Source: Nitrospinaceae bacterium (GTDB taxonomy: Bacteria; Nitrospinota; Nitrospinia; Nitrospinales; VA-1). From it: a stretch of DNA of 37,857 nt. A model generated the notes under the pieces. It made no database searches and was not told the DNA's origin. It was given only the letters and a program-made list of their open reading frames with translations. Below, piece by piece: positions 1 to 9,284 of this stretch (positions are counted from its first letter, which is position 1; every line of letters starts with the position of its first letter). The translations under genes were made by a program, and so were the position numbers. Location: positions 1 through 37,857 of the forward strand of contig JAJDAW010000070.1 of assembly GCA_029261635.1 (NCBI GenBank). Direction: 5' to 3'.

Positions 1-155
1 GTGGCCTGTATGAGATTCGACTAAACCTGACCCCACTAGAGGATCCCGGCATTGATTGCATATAGCGGGGACCCCAGGGACTATATCAGCTAAAAGGTTT
101 TCAATTCCGCAAGCTGCGCACTCAATCAATAAAGATTTTTCAACAGGCATGGAAT

Positions 156-524
156 TTAGGAATCTGAGCCTTCTGGAAATATTTTGGACATATCGCCCAT
201 TTTCTCCATAGCTTCTTCTTTAGACATTTTGGTGATATCGATACCCATTTCGGCGAGAGCACCGGAGAATGGACATTTGCTGGCACCACTTTTTGGTTCT
301 TCTCCTTCAGCCTGTGCAGCGGGCTTTTCCGTCTCAATTTCACCGGCTTCTGCCATGATGATCCAATGCATTGATTCGATCGTCTGCTGTTTTTCAGTGG
401 TTAGCTTTTGCAAGGTTTCCTTGGTTTCCGGATGGGTTACCATTGCAGCGGCTTCCTGATATTTTTCTAAGGCTTTCTTTTCAAATTCAACAGCTTCTTT
501 CAATGCTGCGGCAGAGTTGGACAT
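156..524 (-). CDS. Ferritin-like/rubrerythrin-like small protein with C-terminal KCPF motif (start at internal ATG MSNSAAALKEAV)
   Basis: ORF 156..605 trimmed to the ATG at 522-524; helical EFEKKALEKYQEAA...TKETLQKLTTEKQQTIESMHWI resembles rubrerythrin/ferritin-like repeats. Confidence 0.6.
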   Translation of the reverse strand: MSNSAAALKEAVEFEKKALEKYQEAAAMVTHPETKETLQKLTTEKQQTIESMHWIIMAEAGEIETEKPAAQAEGEEPKSGASKCPFSGALAEMGIDITKMSKEEAMEKMGDMSKIFPEGSDS

Positions 525-678
525 TGTCACGTCTCCTGACAAATAAGGGTAATTAAATTCATTCTGGAATAGTAAAATATACCAAATACGGCATCCAAAT
601 AGCAAGTCGACCTTTTATAGTTTACCTATACAAGAAAGATTGATCGAAAAAAAGAATATATCTTTGGGGCAATAGGTT

Positions 679-1356
679 CTAGTACATTAGCTGTTGGTAA
701 TCTTTCAGCCGTTTCCCTTTTTCATCTCGAAAACAGTTCTCTGTAATTTTCATTTTATGCATTCTGTCTAAACGAAAATTTCTAAAGTCGTTGCGCATTT
801 CGCACCACCCTAGTAGCAGCCAGACGGGGCCAAAAAATGCGAGGCATAAGGGACGCACTTGTCTATTGGATTGTTTACCATCTTCTCTTTTATAGCTGAA
901 TTCTACGAAATTCTTGCTCCGGATGGCTCGGCGAAGTCCTGTAAAGTCTATTGTGACCAGGGGTTTTGCCTGTGACGGCAAGGAGAATAAAAAGGTCTTG
1001 GCAATTTCTCCCTGCAAACTTTCTGGGAGTACGCTGGTAATTTTGTCTATGGCTTGATGGGCAGCTTGACTGAGCCCTTTATCTCCCCAGCTTTCGACCA
1101 TTTGTGCACCCAGCATTAACGCGTCTAATTCTTCGATATCAAACATCAATGGGCGAACTATATAGTCTCTGTCCAGCATATAGCCCACTCCTGCTTCTCC
1201 AATGATCGGGACGCCTGATGCCCCTAAATCAGCGATATCACGATAAACGGTGCGAGTGCTGACTTCCAGTGTATCTGCAAGCGATTGCGCTGTGACCACG
1301 CTTCTTCTTGCTTTAAGGTGTTCAACGATACGAAATAGTCGGTCTGCTCTGCGCAT
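679..1356 (-). CDS. HTH + WYL domain transcriptional regulator (YafY-like)
   Basis: N-terminal DeoR/HTH_11-like helix-turn-helix (RRSVVTAQSLADTLEVSTRTVYRDIADLGASGVPI) and C-terminal WYL-type region (FGPVWLLLGWCEMRNDFRNFRLDRM). Confidence 0.85.
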   Translation of the reverse strand: MRRADRLFRIVEHLKARRSVVTAQSLADTLEVSTRTVYRDIADLGASGVPIIGEAGVGYMLDRDYIVRPLMFDIEELDALMLGAQMVESWGDKGLSQAAHQAIDKITSVLPESLQGEIAKTFLFSLPSQAKPLVTIDFTGLRRAIRSKNFVEFSYKREDGKQSNRQVRPLCLAFFGPVWLLLGWCEMRNDFRNFRLDRMHKMKITENCFRDEKGKRLKDYQQLMY

Positions 1357-1393
1357 CCCATCTCCTTTTTTGTTTTAATTATACAATGCTGCC

Positions 1394-1423
1394 ACACTAC
1401 TGACAATATGCTGTCAGCAGTGT
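1394..1423. promoter_or_regulatory. Operator-like inverted repeat between WYL regulator and VOC genes
   Basis: ACACTACTGACA-atatgc-TGTCAGCAGTGT: 12-bp arms, one mismatch, 6-nt spacer, in the divergent intergenic region. Confidence 0.6.
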
Positions 1424-1485
1424 TGCTCATAATGTTGAGATAGTCCGCAATCAAAGCGGAAATAACTTAACTTTGGAGAACTTTT

Positions 1486-1947
1486 ATGGGTACGATTCCT
1501 GATGGATTCACTTCTGTAACACCATTTATCACTTTTGATGACACCACAAAGGCTGTTGAGTTTTATAAAAAAGCTTTGGGTGCAGTAGAAAAGTTGACCT
1601 TTCCAGCCCCCGATGGAACATTGATGTATGCTGAAATCCAGATAGGAACAGCTCGATTAATGATGGGTATGCCTTGTCCTGAAACGGGAACAGAATCTAC
1701 AAAGCTTGCTAAAGATTTAAGGGGTTCCTCGGTTTCTTTTTATGTTTATGTGGAGAATGTGGAAGCCGCAATTGAGAAAGCAAAAGATGCAGGTATGAAC
1801 GAGAAAAAAGGAATTGTAGATATGTTTTGGGGTGATCGCATGGGCACGCTTACCGATCCATTTGATATTGAATGGACGATAGCTCAGCATATACGCGATG
1901 TTTCACCTGAAGATATGCAAGAAGCTATGAAAACAATGTGTGCTTAA
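1486..1947 (+). CDS. VOC family protein (PhnB-like glyoxalase/bleomycin resistance fold)
   Basis: VTPFITFDDTTKAVEFYKKALGA...DRMGTLTDPFDIEWTIAQH pattern. Confidence 0.85.
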   Translation: MGTIPDGFTSVTPFITFDDTTKAVEFYKKALGAVEKLTFPAPDGTLMYAEIQIGTARLMMGMPCPETGTESTKLAKDLRGSSVSFYVYVENVEAAIEKAKDAGMNEKKGIVDMFWGDRMGTLTDPFDIEWTIAQHIRDVSPEDMQEAMKTMCA

Positions 1948-2009
1948 ATACTACGAAGGCAGGCGGGTTTATCCCGCTTGCTTTCGCAATATTAAAAGGA
2001 GGAATTTTT

Positions 2010-2360
2010 ATGGGAAACATAAATAACAGCATCAACTATATCGAGCTCCCTATGGTAAAAAATGCCGAGACTAAAAAATTCTACCAGCAGGCGTTTGAAT
2101 GGGAGTTTGCAGATTGGGGGCCGGACTACATTAGTTTTTCCGGGGCAAATATTGATGGCGGGTTCAATGGTATGGGAGATGCGCAAATATCTAATCCCGG
2201 TATCCTTGTTGTTCTTTATGCAAGCGACCTTGGTAAAAAACTGAAAGAGGTGATTCAGGCAGGAGGAGAGATTTTAAAGTCAATTTATGAATTTCCCGGC
2301 GGGAAAAGATTTCACTTTCTCGATCCTAATGGGAATGAGTTGGCAGTATGGTCAGAATAA
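2010..2360 (+). CDS. VOC family protein
   Basis: MGNINNSINYIELPMVKNAETKKFYQQAFEWEF...FLDPNGNELAVW; AGGAGG-like RBS just before the ATG at 2010. Confidence 0.8.
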   Translation: MGNINNSINYIELPMVKNAETKKFYQQAFEWEFADWGPDYISFSGANIDGGFNGMGDAQISNPGILVVLYASDLGKKLKEVIQAGGEILKSIYEFPGGKRFHFLDPNGNELAVWSE

Positions 2361-2379
2361 ATTTCAGAGGAAATGGTAA

Positions 2380-2949
2380 ATGAAAAAACGATGCGCATGG
2401 GTGGGGCATAATTCCAAACCCCTGGATATTGAGTACCATGATGAAGAGTGGGGTGTTCCCGTTCACGATGATAAAACATTGTTCGAGTTTCTTATTTTAG
2501 AGGGTGCGCAGGCAGGGCTTAGCTGGACTACGATTCTAAATAAGCGCGAGAACTACCGCAAAGCCTATAATAAATTCGATCCCAAAAAAGTGGCAAAGTT
2601 CGACGATGCCAAACAACAGAAACTCCTGCAAGACCGGGGAATTGTGCGTAATAGATTGAAGGTGGCCGCTTCGGTCACCAATGCCAGAGTGTTTTTAGAA
2701 GTGCAGAAGGAATTTGGCAGCTTCGATAAATATATCTGGGGCTTTATAGGAGGTAAGCCTCGAAAAAATAAATGGAAATCGATGGATCAAATTCCAGCGA
2801 CTACAAAAGAATCAGATTTCATGAGCAAAGATTTAAAAAAACGCGGATTCAAATTTGTCGGTTCCACCATCTGCTACGCCTTCATGCAAGCCACGGGTAT
2901 GGTGAACGACCACACAACAGATTGTTTTAGATACAAGGCTAAGCCTTGA
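2380..2949 (+). CDS. tag: DNA-3-methyladenine glycosylase I
   Basis: MKKRCAWVGHNSKPLDIEYHDEEWGVPVHDDKTLFEFLILEGAQAGLSWTTIL...FVGSTICYAFMQATGMVNDHTTDCF is characteristic of Tag. Confidence 0.95.
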   Translation: MKKRCAWVGHNSKPLDIEYHDEEWGVPVHDDKTLFEFLILEGAQAGLSWTTILNKRENYRKAYNKFDPKKVAKFDDAKQQKLLQDRGIVRNRLKVAASVTNARVFLEVQKEFGSFDKYIWGFIGGKPRKNKWKSMDQIPATTKESDFMSKDLKKRGFKFVGSTICYAFMQATGMVNDHTTDCFRYKAKP

Positions 2950-3051
2950 GGAGGGATATGCAATCAAAAGTTCATCCATTTTCAAGCAATGTGTTGTATT
3001 AGGGAAACCACAACTTGAAGTCAAGAATGGACTGATATATTTATAAAACTA

Positions 3052-3492
3052 TTATGGTTTTGCAAAGCTAGTCACCCCATCGTGCCTTATCGATAATATC
3101 CAAGAAAACGTTTCATCAAAAATGTCTATATCATCTGCGCTGGGATACCAAATGTCATTAAAGTGTTTTTCAAGATCATTCACCTTGAATCTATCTACAT
3201 CATCATATCTATACCAATTTAAATAAACACAGCTATTTGGCTGAATATTATGATCGCGCAATAAATCTAGCAAACTAAAGCTATCATCTGATGAACTAAC
3301 ACCATCAACAATCAATGCAATTGTGTTTATTTTTTCAACTAATTTTAATAAGTCGTTGTTTTGATTTAATAGAAATTTTTCAAATAAATTCTTTTGTAGA
3401 TCAGATAAGTCTGCTTTTTTAAGCGAATAATACTCAGGGAAAACTTTATCAGGGTATTCGTTTTTAAAATGCATAATTTTAAATTCTTGCAT
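3052..3492 (-). CDS. Hypothetical protein, A/T-rich orphan
   Basis: Open 146-aa frame; no family recognised. Confidence 0.5.
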   Translation of the reverse strand: MQEFKIMHFKNEYPDKVFPEYYSLKKADLSDLQKNLFEKFLLNQNNDLLKLVEKINTIALIVDGVSSSDDSFSLLDLLRDHNIQPNSCVYLNWYRYDDVDRFKVNDLEKHFNDIWYPSADDIDIFDETFSWILSIRHDGVTSFAKP

Positions 3493-3522
3493 TAACTTGA
3501 CCCCTTAACTTAATAGGGAAAT

Positions 3523-4035
3523 TTATTTACTGCAATATAAGCTCAAGGCAAACCATTTGCTTTCACTTGTTCTTAAAGTGGATTTAAAAATCGAAGGAAT
3601 CTCTAAACCACGTTCACAGTCAAAAAGAATATGGGTAGATTGGCTATAATCTATTCCATTCCTTCTAACATCCAGACTAGAAATACATTTATTGCTGGAA
3701 GTTTTTTTATCTCTCTCGCTTATTACTGTTGCCTGCCATTTATCACTTGATGAATTAAATGAAAAACTAGAATGCCCTTCTAGCCAATTTTTCTCACTGC
3801 CGTTAGGCTCTACTTTTTTAAGTTGGTAAATTTCTAATGGTTTGATTTTTTTGTTCTCGACTTCGATCACACATTTCCCCCAAGGCTCTTCTTTATTTTT
3901 TTGAGCAACTTGATATTCGAGCGACGCGCAATTGTTTAGGATTGCAGCAGAAGCTAGTAGCAGGAAAAAGTATAAAAATTGTATTCTCCAAAATGCCATT
4001 TTGACTCCACTAATGATCTCCGCTATTGCCGTCAT
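3523..4035 (-). CDS. Hypothetical protein, possible lipoprotein (likely internal start MAFWRIQFLYFF...NNCAS)
   Basis: Hydrophobic N-terminus followed by Cys; 170-aa ORF. Confidence 0.5.
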   Translation of the reverse strand: MTAIAEIISGVKMAFWRIQFLYFFLLLASAAILNNCASLEYQVAQKNKEEPWGKCVIEVENKKIKPLEIYQLKKVEPNGSEKNWLEGHSSFSFNSSSDKWQATVISERDKKTSSNKCISSLDVRRNGIDYSQSTHILFDCERGLEIPSIFKSTLRTSESKWFALSLYCSK

Positions 4036-4411
4036 AACCGCTTATTGAAGAGCCCCCATCGTCGGGGTTGCTACCAAAACTACCACCGCTCACCTCATTT
4101 GTCAGAAGAAGCATTTCATTTGCGGTGAAATTGGTATCTCCGCCAAAAAATTTATCGCCTACTTCTTGTTTTAAACTTTTAAAATCAAATTCGCCTTCAA
4201 TTTCTTTGGGATTTTGATAGAGGGATTGTTTTTCAATGAACATGGCATAGGCATATCCAATGTAATAATCATTGATTCCATAAATGCTAATGGTCTTTTT
4301 TATTTGTTTTGGCGTGTAGGATTTCAGTTTGCCATATCTTGCTTTTAAAAGTGGCCCCAGTTTATTGATATAGGATTTTAAGGCGACGTATTTTTTAATT
4401 CGTTCGAACAT
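4010..4411 (-). CDS. Hypothetical protein, DUF6559-like
   Basis: MFERIKKYVALKSYINKLGPLLKARYGKLKSYTPKQIKKTI...YAYAMF pattern; family name from memory. Confidence 0.5.
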   Translation of the reverse strand: MFERIKKYVALKSYINKLGPLLKARYGKLKSYTPKQIKKTISIYGINDYYIGYAYAMFIEKQSLYQNPKEIEGEFDFKSLKQEVGDKFFGGDTNFTANEMLLLTNEVSGGSFGSNPDDGGSSISGYDGNSGDH

Positions 4412-4539
4412 ATACTTATTCCAAAGAATGATTTTAAAACCATTTTTTTAAATATTGTGTTCTGGAGTTAGAGTGGCAATTTTATGCATCACCTCTTTAC
4501 CTTTACAAGAAAATGCTTGTCTCCCTTTTTTTTAACTGG

Positions 4540-4917
4540 CTATCGGGAAGGCCAAAACTTTGGGATTGATTCCACTGGCAAGTTTTTGTAATAAAACAAA
4601 AAGCTATATTTAATTAGCCAGCTACCTGCAAAACCAATAAAAACAAAAATCATACTTATATTAGGAAAATTTTTTACATATACAATTAAAACCCCATTTC
4701 CTACAGTCATCAAAGACATTAAGCTGCAAACCCAAAAAGCCAACTTGTCCGATTCTTTTATTAATTCATTTTTATCTTTAAAGAATAAGTGATCAGGGTC
4801 GATCGTAAACGAAAAATTTCTCTTGTAACTATTGTGAAATAAACCATATAAAAACATCAGGCCTAATATCAAAAGACCGAACCCCAACGCAAAATTAATT
4901 ATTATTTCTTCCGGCAT
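4540..4917 (-). CDS. Hypothetical membrane protein
   Basis: Several hydrophobic segments in a 125-aa ORF. Confidence 0.45.
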   Translation of the reverse strand: MPEEIIINFALGFGLLILGLMFLYGLFHNSYKRNFSFTIDPDHLFFKDKNELIKESDKLAFWVCSLMSLMTVGNGVLIVYVKNFPNISMIFVFIGFAGSWLIKYSFLFYYKNLPVESIPKFWPSR

Positions 4918-5015
4918 AAAAAATTAAATTGCCTTTAAAATAGAGAAAACCATTAGATTGTTATTGCTGAAAGAAATTTGCAACATACCGTCAATAGTGA
5001 GCTTGACCTCTTTAT

Positions 5016-6377
5016 TTATAAAATTTGTTTTCCAACGCCGGCTTTATCCAGTAAATTTCTGATTGCATTGTCAGTAGCTAGATCCAGAGCATCTTCCCCG
5101 TGTTCATCCTTGGCATTGATGTTGGCACCATTTTCGATCAACATTTGGACTATTTTTAAATTGCTTCCTTGTACCGCTTGAAGGAGAGGAGTGGACCCAC
5201 ATCCCAGTTCTATATTGACCTCCGCTCCCTTTCGAAGCAGGGCTTCCACCAAACTAGAACTACCATCGCTTGAGGAATTTAAAGGATCAACCGCTAGCCC
5301 TAAAGGTGAAGCCCCACAGTCGATGGCATTCACACCCGCGCCCTTTTTTATCAATTCTAAGGCAATTTTTATTTGTCTCTTTGAAACTGCCTCTAATAAG
5401 GGGGTTTGGCCTGCGATATCGATTGCGTTAACATCTGCTCCGCTACGAATTAACTCTGAAACTATGTCTACTTTTCCCTCTGAAATTCCCATTAATAAAG
5501 GAGTTTGACCTACGATGTCGGTTGCGTTAACGTTTGCCCCATTTCGAATTAATTCTGAAACAATATTGATAGAACCCTTCGACACCGCAATGAACAATGC
5601 CGTCTCGCCAAGTAAGTCTTTTGCGTCCACCTCGGCTCCATCCAACAGTAATTGGCGGACTTCTTGAATGTCCTCCGAAGTAGTCGCTTGCATGAGAGGA
5701 GTTATGCTAAATATTGTGAATAGGCCTACGATTGTGAGCCCAAAAATCAGGATGCTGTATGTCAAGATTCCGAAATCCCCTGCGGACACCGAAGTCTGTA
5801 TTATCCGGTCAGGCTGCTTATCTTGTTCAGTTTTCCAATAAACATTTAGAACTTTCTGTACCTGCCACAAAATATAAGTTTCCCCAAAAACATAAAAGAC
5901 TGTGGACCCTATAAGGATAGATGCCATGGTTGGGTTGGGAACGTTTGAGAACAGGCTGATCAAGAAGGAAGGAATGATAAAAATAGAATAAATCCAAGTC
6001 AATTGGGTTGGTGAAAAAGTTAACGAGCAACCGGCCTCGCTGGCATATTGTTTAATCGTGCGAATTTGAAGAAACCAAAAAAGAAGGAGAATGGCTGTTG
6101 GTAAAAAGACTCCTCCCAGTATTGAGATTATAGTTAAAGGGTTTTCCTTCGCGACAATTAATTCGGTGAATAACAGGGAGACAATTAAAGGCAAAAGGGC
6201 AAAACCTAGAGCCCTCCAGCCTGCTTTTACGTTTAAATTTTTATGGTTTTTAAAATGCTTATAATTTCGATAGAACCAATATGGTGCGTAAAAAGAAAAT
6301 GTCAGTGCTTGCCAGAATATAAGATGCCCCAGAGTTCTAGAGTTACCCGATAAATTCTTATTTTCCTGTGTGATCAT
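5016..6377 (-). CDS. Membrane-anchored ankyrin repeat protein (N-terminal multi-TM region, C-terminal ankyrin repeats)
   Basis: Repeated (D/N)xxGxTPLLxAVSxGxxxIVxxLIxxGAxVNAxD units after a hydrophobic N-terminal half. Confidence 0.85.
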   Translation of the reverse strand: MITQENKNLSGNSRTLGHLIFWQALTFSFYAPYWFYRNYKHFKNHKNLNVKAGWRALGFALLPLIVSLLFTELIVAKENPLTIISILGGVFLPTAILLLFWFLQIRTIKQYASEAGCSLTFSPTQLTWIYSIFIIPSFLISLFSNVPNPTMASILIGSTVFYVFGETYILWQVQKVLNVYWKTEQDKQPDRIIQTSVSAGDFGILTYSILIFGLTIVGLFTIFSITPLMQATTSEDIQEVRQLLLDGAEVDAKDLLGETALFIAVSKGSINIVSELIRNGANVNATDIVGQTPLLMGISEGKVDIVSELIRSGADVNAIDIAGQTPLLEAVSKRQIKIALELIKKGAGVNAIDCGASPLGLAVDPLNSSSDGSSSLVEALLRKGAEVNIELGCGSTPLLQAVQGSNLKIVQMLIENGANINAKDEHGEDALDLATDNAIRNLLDKAGVGKQIL

Positions 6378-6682
6378 TTCTTGACCTCAATAAACTTAAC
6401 TTAAAAAAGATATTTGTATTCTTTTTGTGGTGTGATGGAGCTCAAATTGCCATTCGCGTCATACGTGAAATTTATTTCGCGCAGGTCTGGCAATATCTGT
6501 TTTGTTACCCGACAAAGAGGGTTTAGTGTATGGGAATCATTTTTATTTCAATCGGGTTTACCGAACCCTATACCTCTATAAATGATGGGTCAAGGGATAG
6601 TTTTCAGATATCCGATAAAACGCGAAATTACATCGGTTTTCAGGTAATATTTTTTGCTGGGAATAGACCACCCCATGCCGCT

Positions 6683-6868
6683 CTTACAGGGGAAGCGGTA
6701 TTTACAAACCTATGGCAAAAGGCTCAATTGCATTTGCTGGCTTTATGGGTACCGACCCATTGGCTCCACGCCGCCCCTTACAGGGGAAGCGGTATTTACA
6801 AACCTATGGTAAAAGGCTCAATCGCATTTACTGGCTTTATGGGTACCGACCCATTGGCCCCACGCCGA
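6683..6868. repeat. Tandem repeat, two copies of a 94-bp unit
   Basis: CTTACAGGGGAAGCGGTATTTACAAACCTATGG(c/t)AAAAGGCTCAAT(t/c)GCATTT... starts at 6683 and again at 6777; each copy has the perfect hairpin ATGGGT-accg-ACCCAT (6745-6760, 6839-6854). Confidence 0.9.
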
Positions 6869-6970
6869 GAGGGTGGGATTTTTATTTGAAAAGGGTTGGA
6901 AAAAGTGTAGACTTCGGCCTTCAATCGTTCCCGATTTCAGAATCTGTAAATTTAAGGCAAGGTGTACATT

Positions 6971-7147
6971 ATGAGCGATGCAGACCAAAAAAAAGATATT
7001 CCTGATGCTCCTGAGCAAAAAGAAGAGCCTGGTCTGATGGAATCGTATGGGTCTTTCCCTGTATGGTCTTTAAAGTTGATTGATGCGTTGACCCCAGAAT
7101 TTCTGATTACCAAGGGACCCGTTGAGAAGAAAAAACTTCCCCAGTAA
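6971..7147 (+). CDS. Small hypothetical protein upstream of purH
   Basis: MSDADQKKDIPDAPEQKEEPGLMESYGSFPVWSLKLIDALTPEFLITKGPVEKKKLPQ; same strand, 15 bp before purH. Confidence 0.5.
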   Translation: MSDADQKKDIPDAPEQKEEPGLMESYGSFPVWSLKLIDALTPEFLITKGPVEKKKLPQ

Positions 7148-7162
7148 CAACTTCCAAATAAA

Positions 7163-8707
7163 ATGAAATCCATACAAAGGGCATTGATAAGTGTGTCGGA
7201 CAAGACAGGTGTCCTTGAATTCGCCAGGGAACTGCATAATTCCGGAATAGAAATTCTTTCCACGGGAGGCACCGCAGAGCTTTTGCGGAAAGGTGGTTTG
7301 CCTGTTATACAGGTGTCAGACTACACGGGCTTCCCGGAAATGATGGATGGCAGAATAAAAACCCTGCATCCCAGGGTGCATGGCGGAATTCTGGGGCGCA
7401 GAGATGTCCCCGAGCATATGCAAGCCATGGAAGATCATGGCATTCGCCCGATTGACCTTGTGGTGATAAACCTTTATCCGTTTGAACAGACCATAGCAAA
7501 GGAAGGCTGTACTTTAGAAGAGGCCATAGAGAATATAGATATTGGCGGTCCTGCGATGGTTCGTTCTTCAGCAAAAAACTGCAATGATGTAACCATTATT
7601 GTCGATCCAAAAGAGTATGACCTGATACTTAAAGAGATGAAAACAGGCTCTGTTTCTCTGGAAACCCGTCGCCGATTGAGTCGAGATGCGTTTGCCCACA
7701 CCGCTCGGTACGATTCATTGATCGCTACTTTTTTATCCGGTCAATGGGAAGAGGGTTTCCCGCCTTCTTTAAATCAACCTTATACAAAAGTTCAAGATTT
7801 GCGCTATGGGGAAAACCCTCACCAGTCAGCCGCTTTGTATAGGGAGAGCCGTCCGCTGCAAACCGATATCGTGTCGGCCAAGCAGTTGCAGGGCAAAGAA
7901 TTGTCTTTCAATAACTTTATCGATTTAAACGCAGCCTGGGAATTGGTGCGGGAAATGGATTCGGGAGCGGTTGCTATTATTAAGCATACCAACCCTTGCG
8001 GAGTTGCATTGGGAGACGACCAGTTAAAAACTTTCATTTTGGCAAGAGAGGTAGACCCTACTTCCGCATTTGGAGGAATTTTGGGGTTTAATCAACCTGT
8101 CACCGTAAAGACGGCGGAAGAGATCCTCAAAAATTTTGTAGAGGCTGTGGTAGCACCTGGTTTCGATCCGGAAGCGGTCAAATTATTTTCTGCAAAGAAA
8201 AATATTCGTCTAATGCAAATGCCGGGTGAAGCATTGAATGTAAAAGACCAGCGTTTCGACCTGAAACGAATTGGCGGTGGACTATTGGTTCAGAGTCAAG
8301 ATTCTTTGAACTATGTTGAAGACCAGTTAAAAATTGCCAGTGATAGAGAACCCGATGCCCGGGAAATGGAAGACATGAAGTTTGCTTGGCTGGTGGCAAA
8401 ACACGTAAAGTCCAATGCCATCATTTATGCAAAAGACAAAGAGATTCTTGGAATCGGGGCAGGCCAAATGAGTCGGGTTGACTCTGCTCGGGTTGCGGTC
8501 GAAAAGGCTCGCAAATCGCTATCCGGCGCGGTCATGGCTTCTGATGCGTTTTTCCCCTTTAGAGATTCTGTCGATGAAGCTGCCAAGAATGGAATTTCAG
8601 CTATTATTTCCCCAGGCGGTTCCATTCGAGATGAAGAAGTTTTACAGGCCGCAAATGAGCATAATATTGCCATGGTTTTTACTGGCACCCGCCATTTTAA
8701 GCATTAA
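7163..8707 (+). CDS. purH: Bifunctional AICAR transformylase / IMP cyclohydrolase
   Basis: RALISVSDKTGVLEFARELHNSGIEILSTGGTA...DGRIKTLHPRVHGGIL...RYGENPHQ...KHTNPCGVA...TGTRHFKH. Confidence 0.97.
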   Translation: MKSIQRALISVSDKTGVLEFARELHNSGIEILSTGGTAELLRKGGLPVIQVSDYTGFPEMMDGRIKTLHPRVHGGILGRRDVPEHMQAMEDHGIRPIDLVVINLYPFEQTIAKEGCTLEEAIENIDIGGPAMVRSSAKNCNDVTIIVDPKEYDLILKEMKTGSVSLETRRRLSRDAFAHTARYDSLIATFLSGQWEEGFPPSLNQPYTKVQDLRYGENPHQSAALYRESRPLQTDIVSAKQLQGKELSFNNFIDLNAAWELVREMDSGAVAIIKHTNPCGVALGDDQLKTFILAREVDPTSAFGGILGFNQPVTVKTAEEILKNFVEAVVAPGFDPEAVKLFSAKKNIRLMQMPGEALNVKDQRFDLKRIGGGLLVQSQDSLNYVEDQLKIASDREPDAREMEDMKFAWLVAKHVKSNAIIYAKDKEILGIGAGQMSRVDSARVAVEKARKSLSGAVMASDAFFPFRDSVDEAAKNGISAIISPGGSIRDEEVLQAANEHNIAMVFTGTRHFKH

Positions 8708-8768
8708 GCCACCACATCCCCCCATTTTAGCTTCATCCTTCTAGGTCTAAGTGCGCCATTTCATTTTA

Positions 8769-8797
8769 TTGACAATGGCGAATTAAATTAATACAAT
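8769..8797 (+). promoter_or_regulatory. Sigma70-type promoter upstream of response regulator
   Basis: TTGACA (8769-8774) - 17 bp - TACAAT (8792-8797). Confidence 0.6.
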
Positions 8798-8851
8798 ATA
8801 TTCGATTCCCGATACGTATTTTTTCCGTAACCTTCACTAATTGGAGGATAT

Positions 8852-9274
8852 ATGGCCTGCTTGCCTGGGACATTGGATATTCTGTATGCCGAAGATGATG
8901 GGGAGGATTTTTCCTTGTTTCTTGATGCTGTGCAGGAAAATGGCTTTTCGTTTAATATTCAGCGCGTAAATGATGGCCAGGAATTGGTGGATTTTTTTGC
9001 AGAAACAACCTCGGAGTTACCCAAACTAATAATTTCAGATTTAAATATGCCGAAGAAAAACGGTCTTGAAGCGGTGCGCGAGATTCGTAGAAAATCGGTA
9101 CTCTCAAAAATCCCAATAATTATTTTTTCAGGTAGTAAGTCTCCGGAAGAAGTCCAGCTAAGCTATGATTTAGGGGTAAATAGTTTTATCCAAAAGCCGT
9201 TAAGCTATCAAGAGCACTTGCTGTGCATTAAGAACATTCACAACTTCTGGTTCGAGACCGCCCAATTACCTTGA
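8852..9274 (+). CDS. Single-domain response regulator (CheY/Rcp-like)
   Basis: DILYAEDDGEDFSLFLDAV...LIISDLNMPKKNGLEAVREIR...IIIFSGS...FIQKPLSY receiver motifs. Confidence 0.9.
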   Translation: MACLPGTLDILYAEDDGEDFSLFLDAVQENGFSFNIQRVNDGQELVDFFAETTSELPKLIISDLNMPKKNGLEAVREIRRKSVLSKIPIIIFSGSKSPEEVQLSYDLGVNSFIQKPLSYQEHLLCIKNIHNFWFETAQLP

Positions 9275-9284
9275 TCTTTATCGA

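Noticed and set aside
140-343. 67-aa ORF overlapping the ferritin-like gene
   Set aside because: Same strand, different frame, basic low-information translation; the overlapping frame has clear family-like sequence
525-605. N-terminal extension of ORF 156..605
   Set aside because: Hydrophobic extension lacks a good RBS; the ATG at 524 is preceded by a purine-rich RBS
6683-6868. Possible CRISPR array
   Set aside because: Only two tandem 94-bp copies with no unique spacers and no cas genes
6530-7005. ORFs 6530..6889 and 6712..7005
   Set aside because: Run through the 94-bp non-coding tandem repeat; no family resemblance
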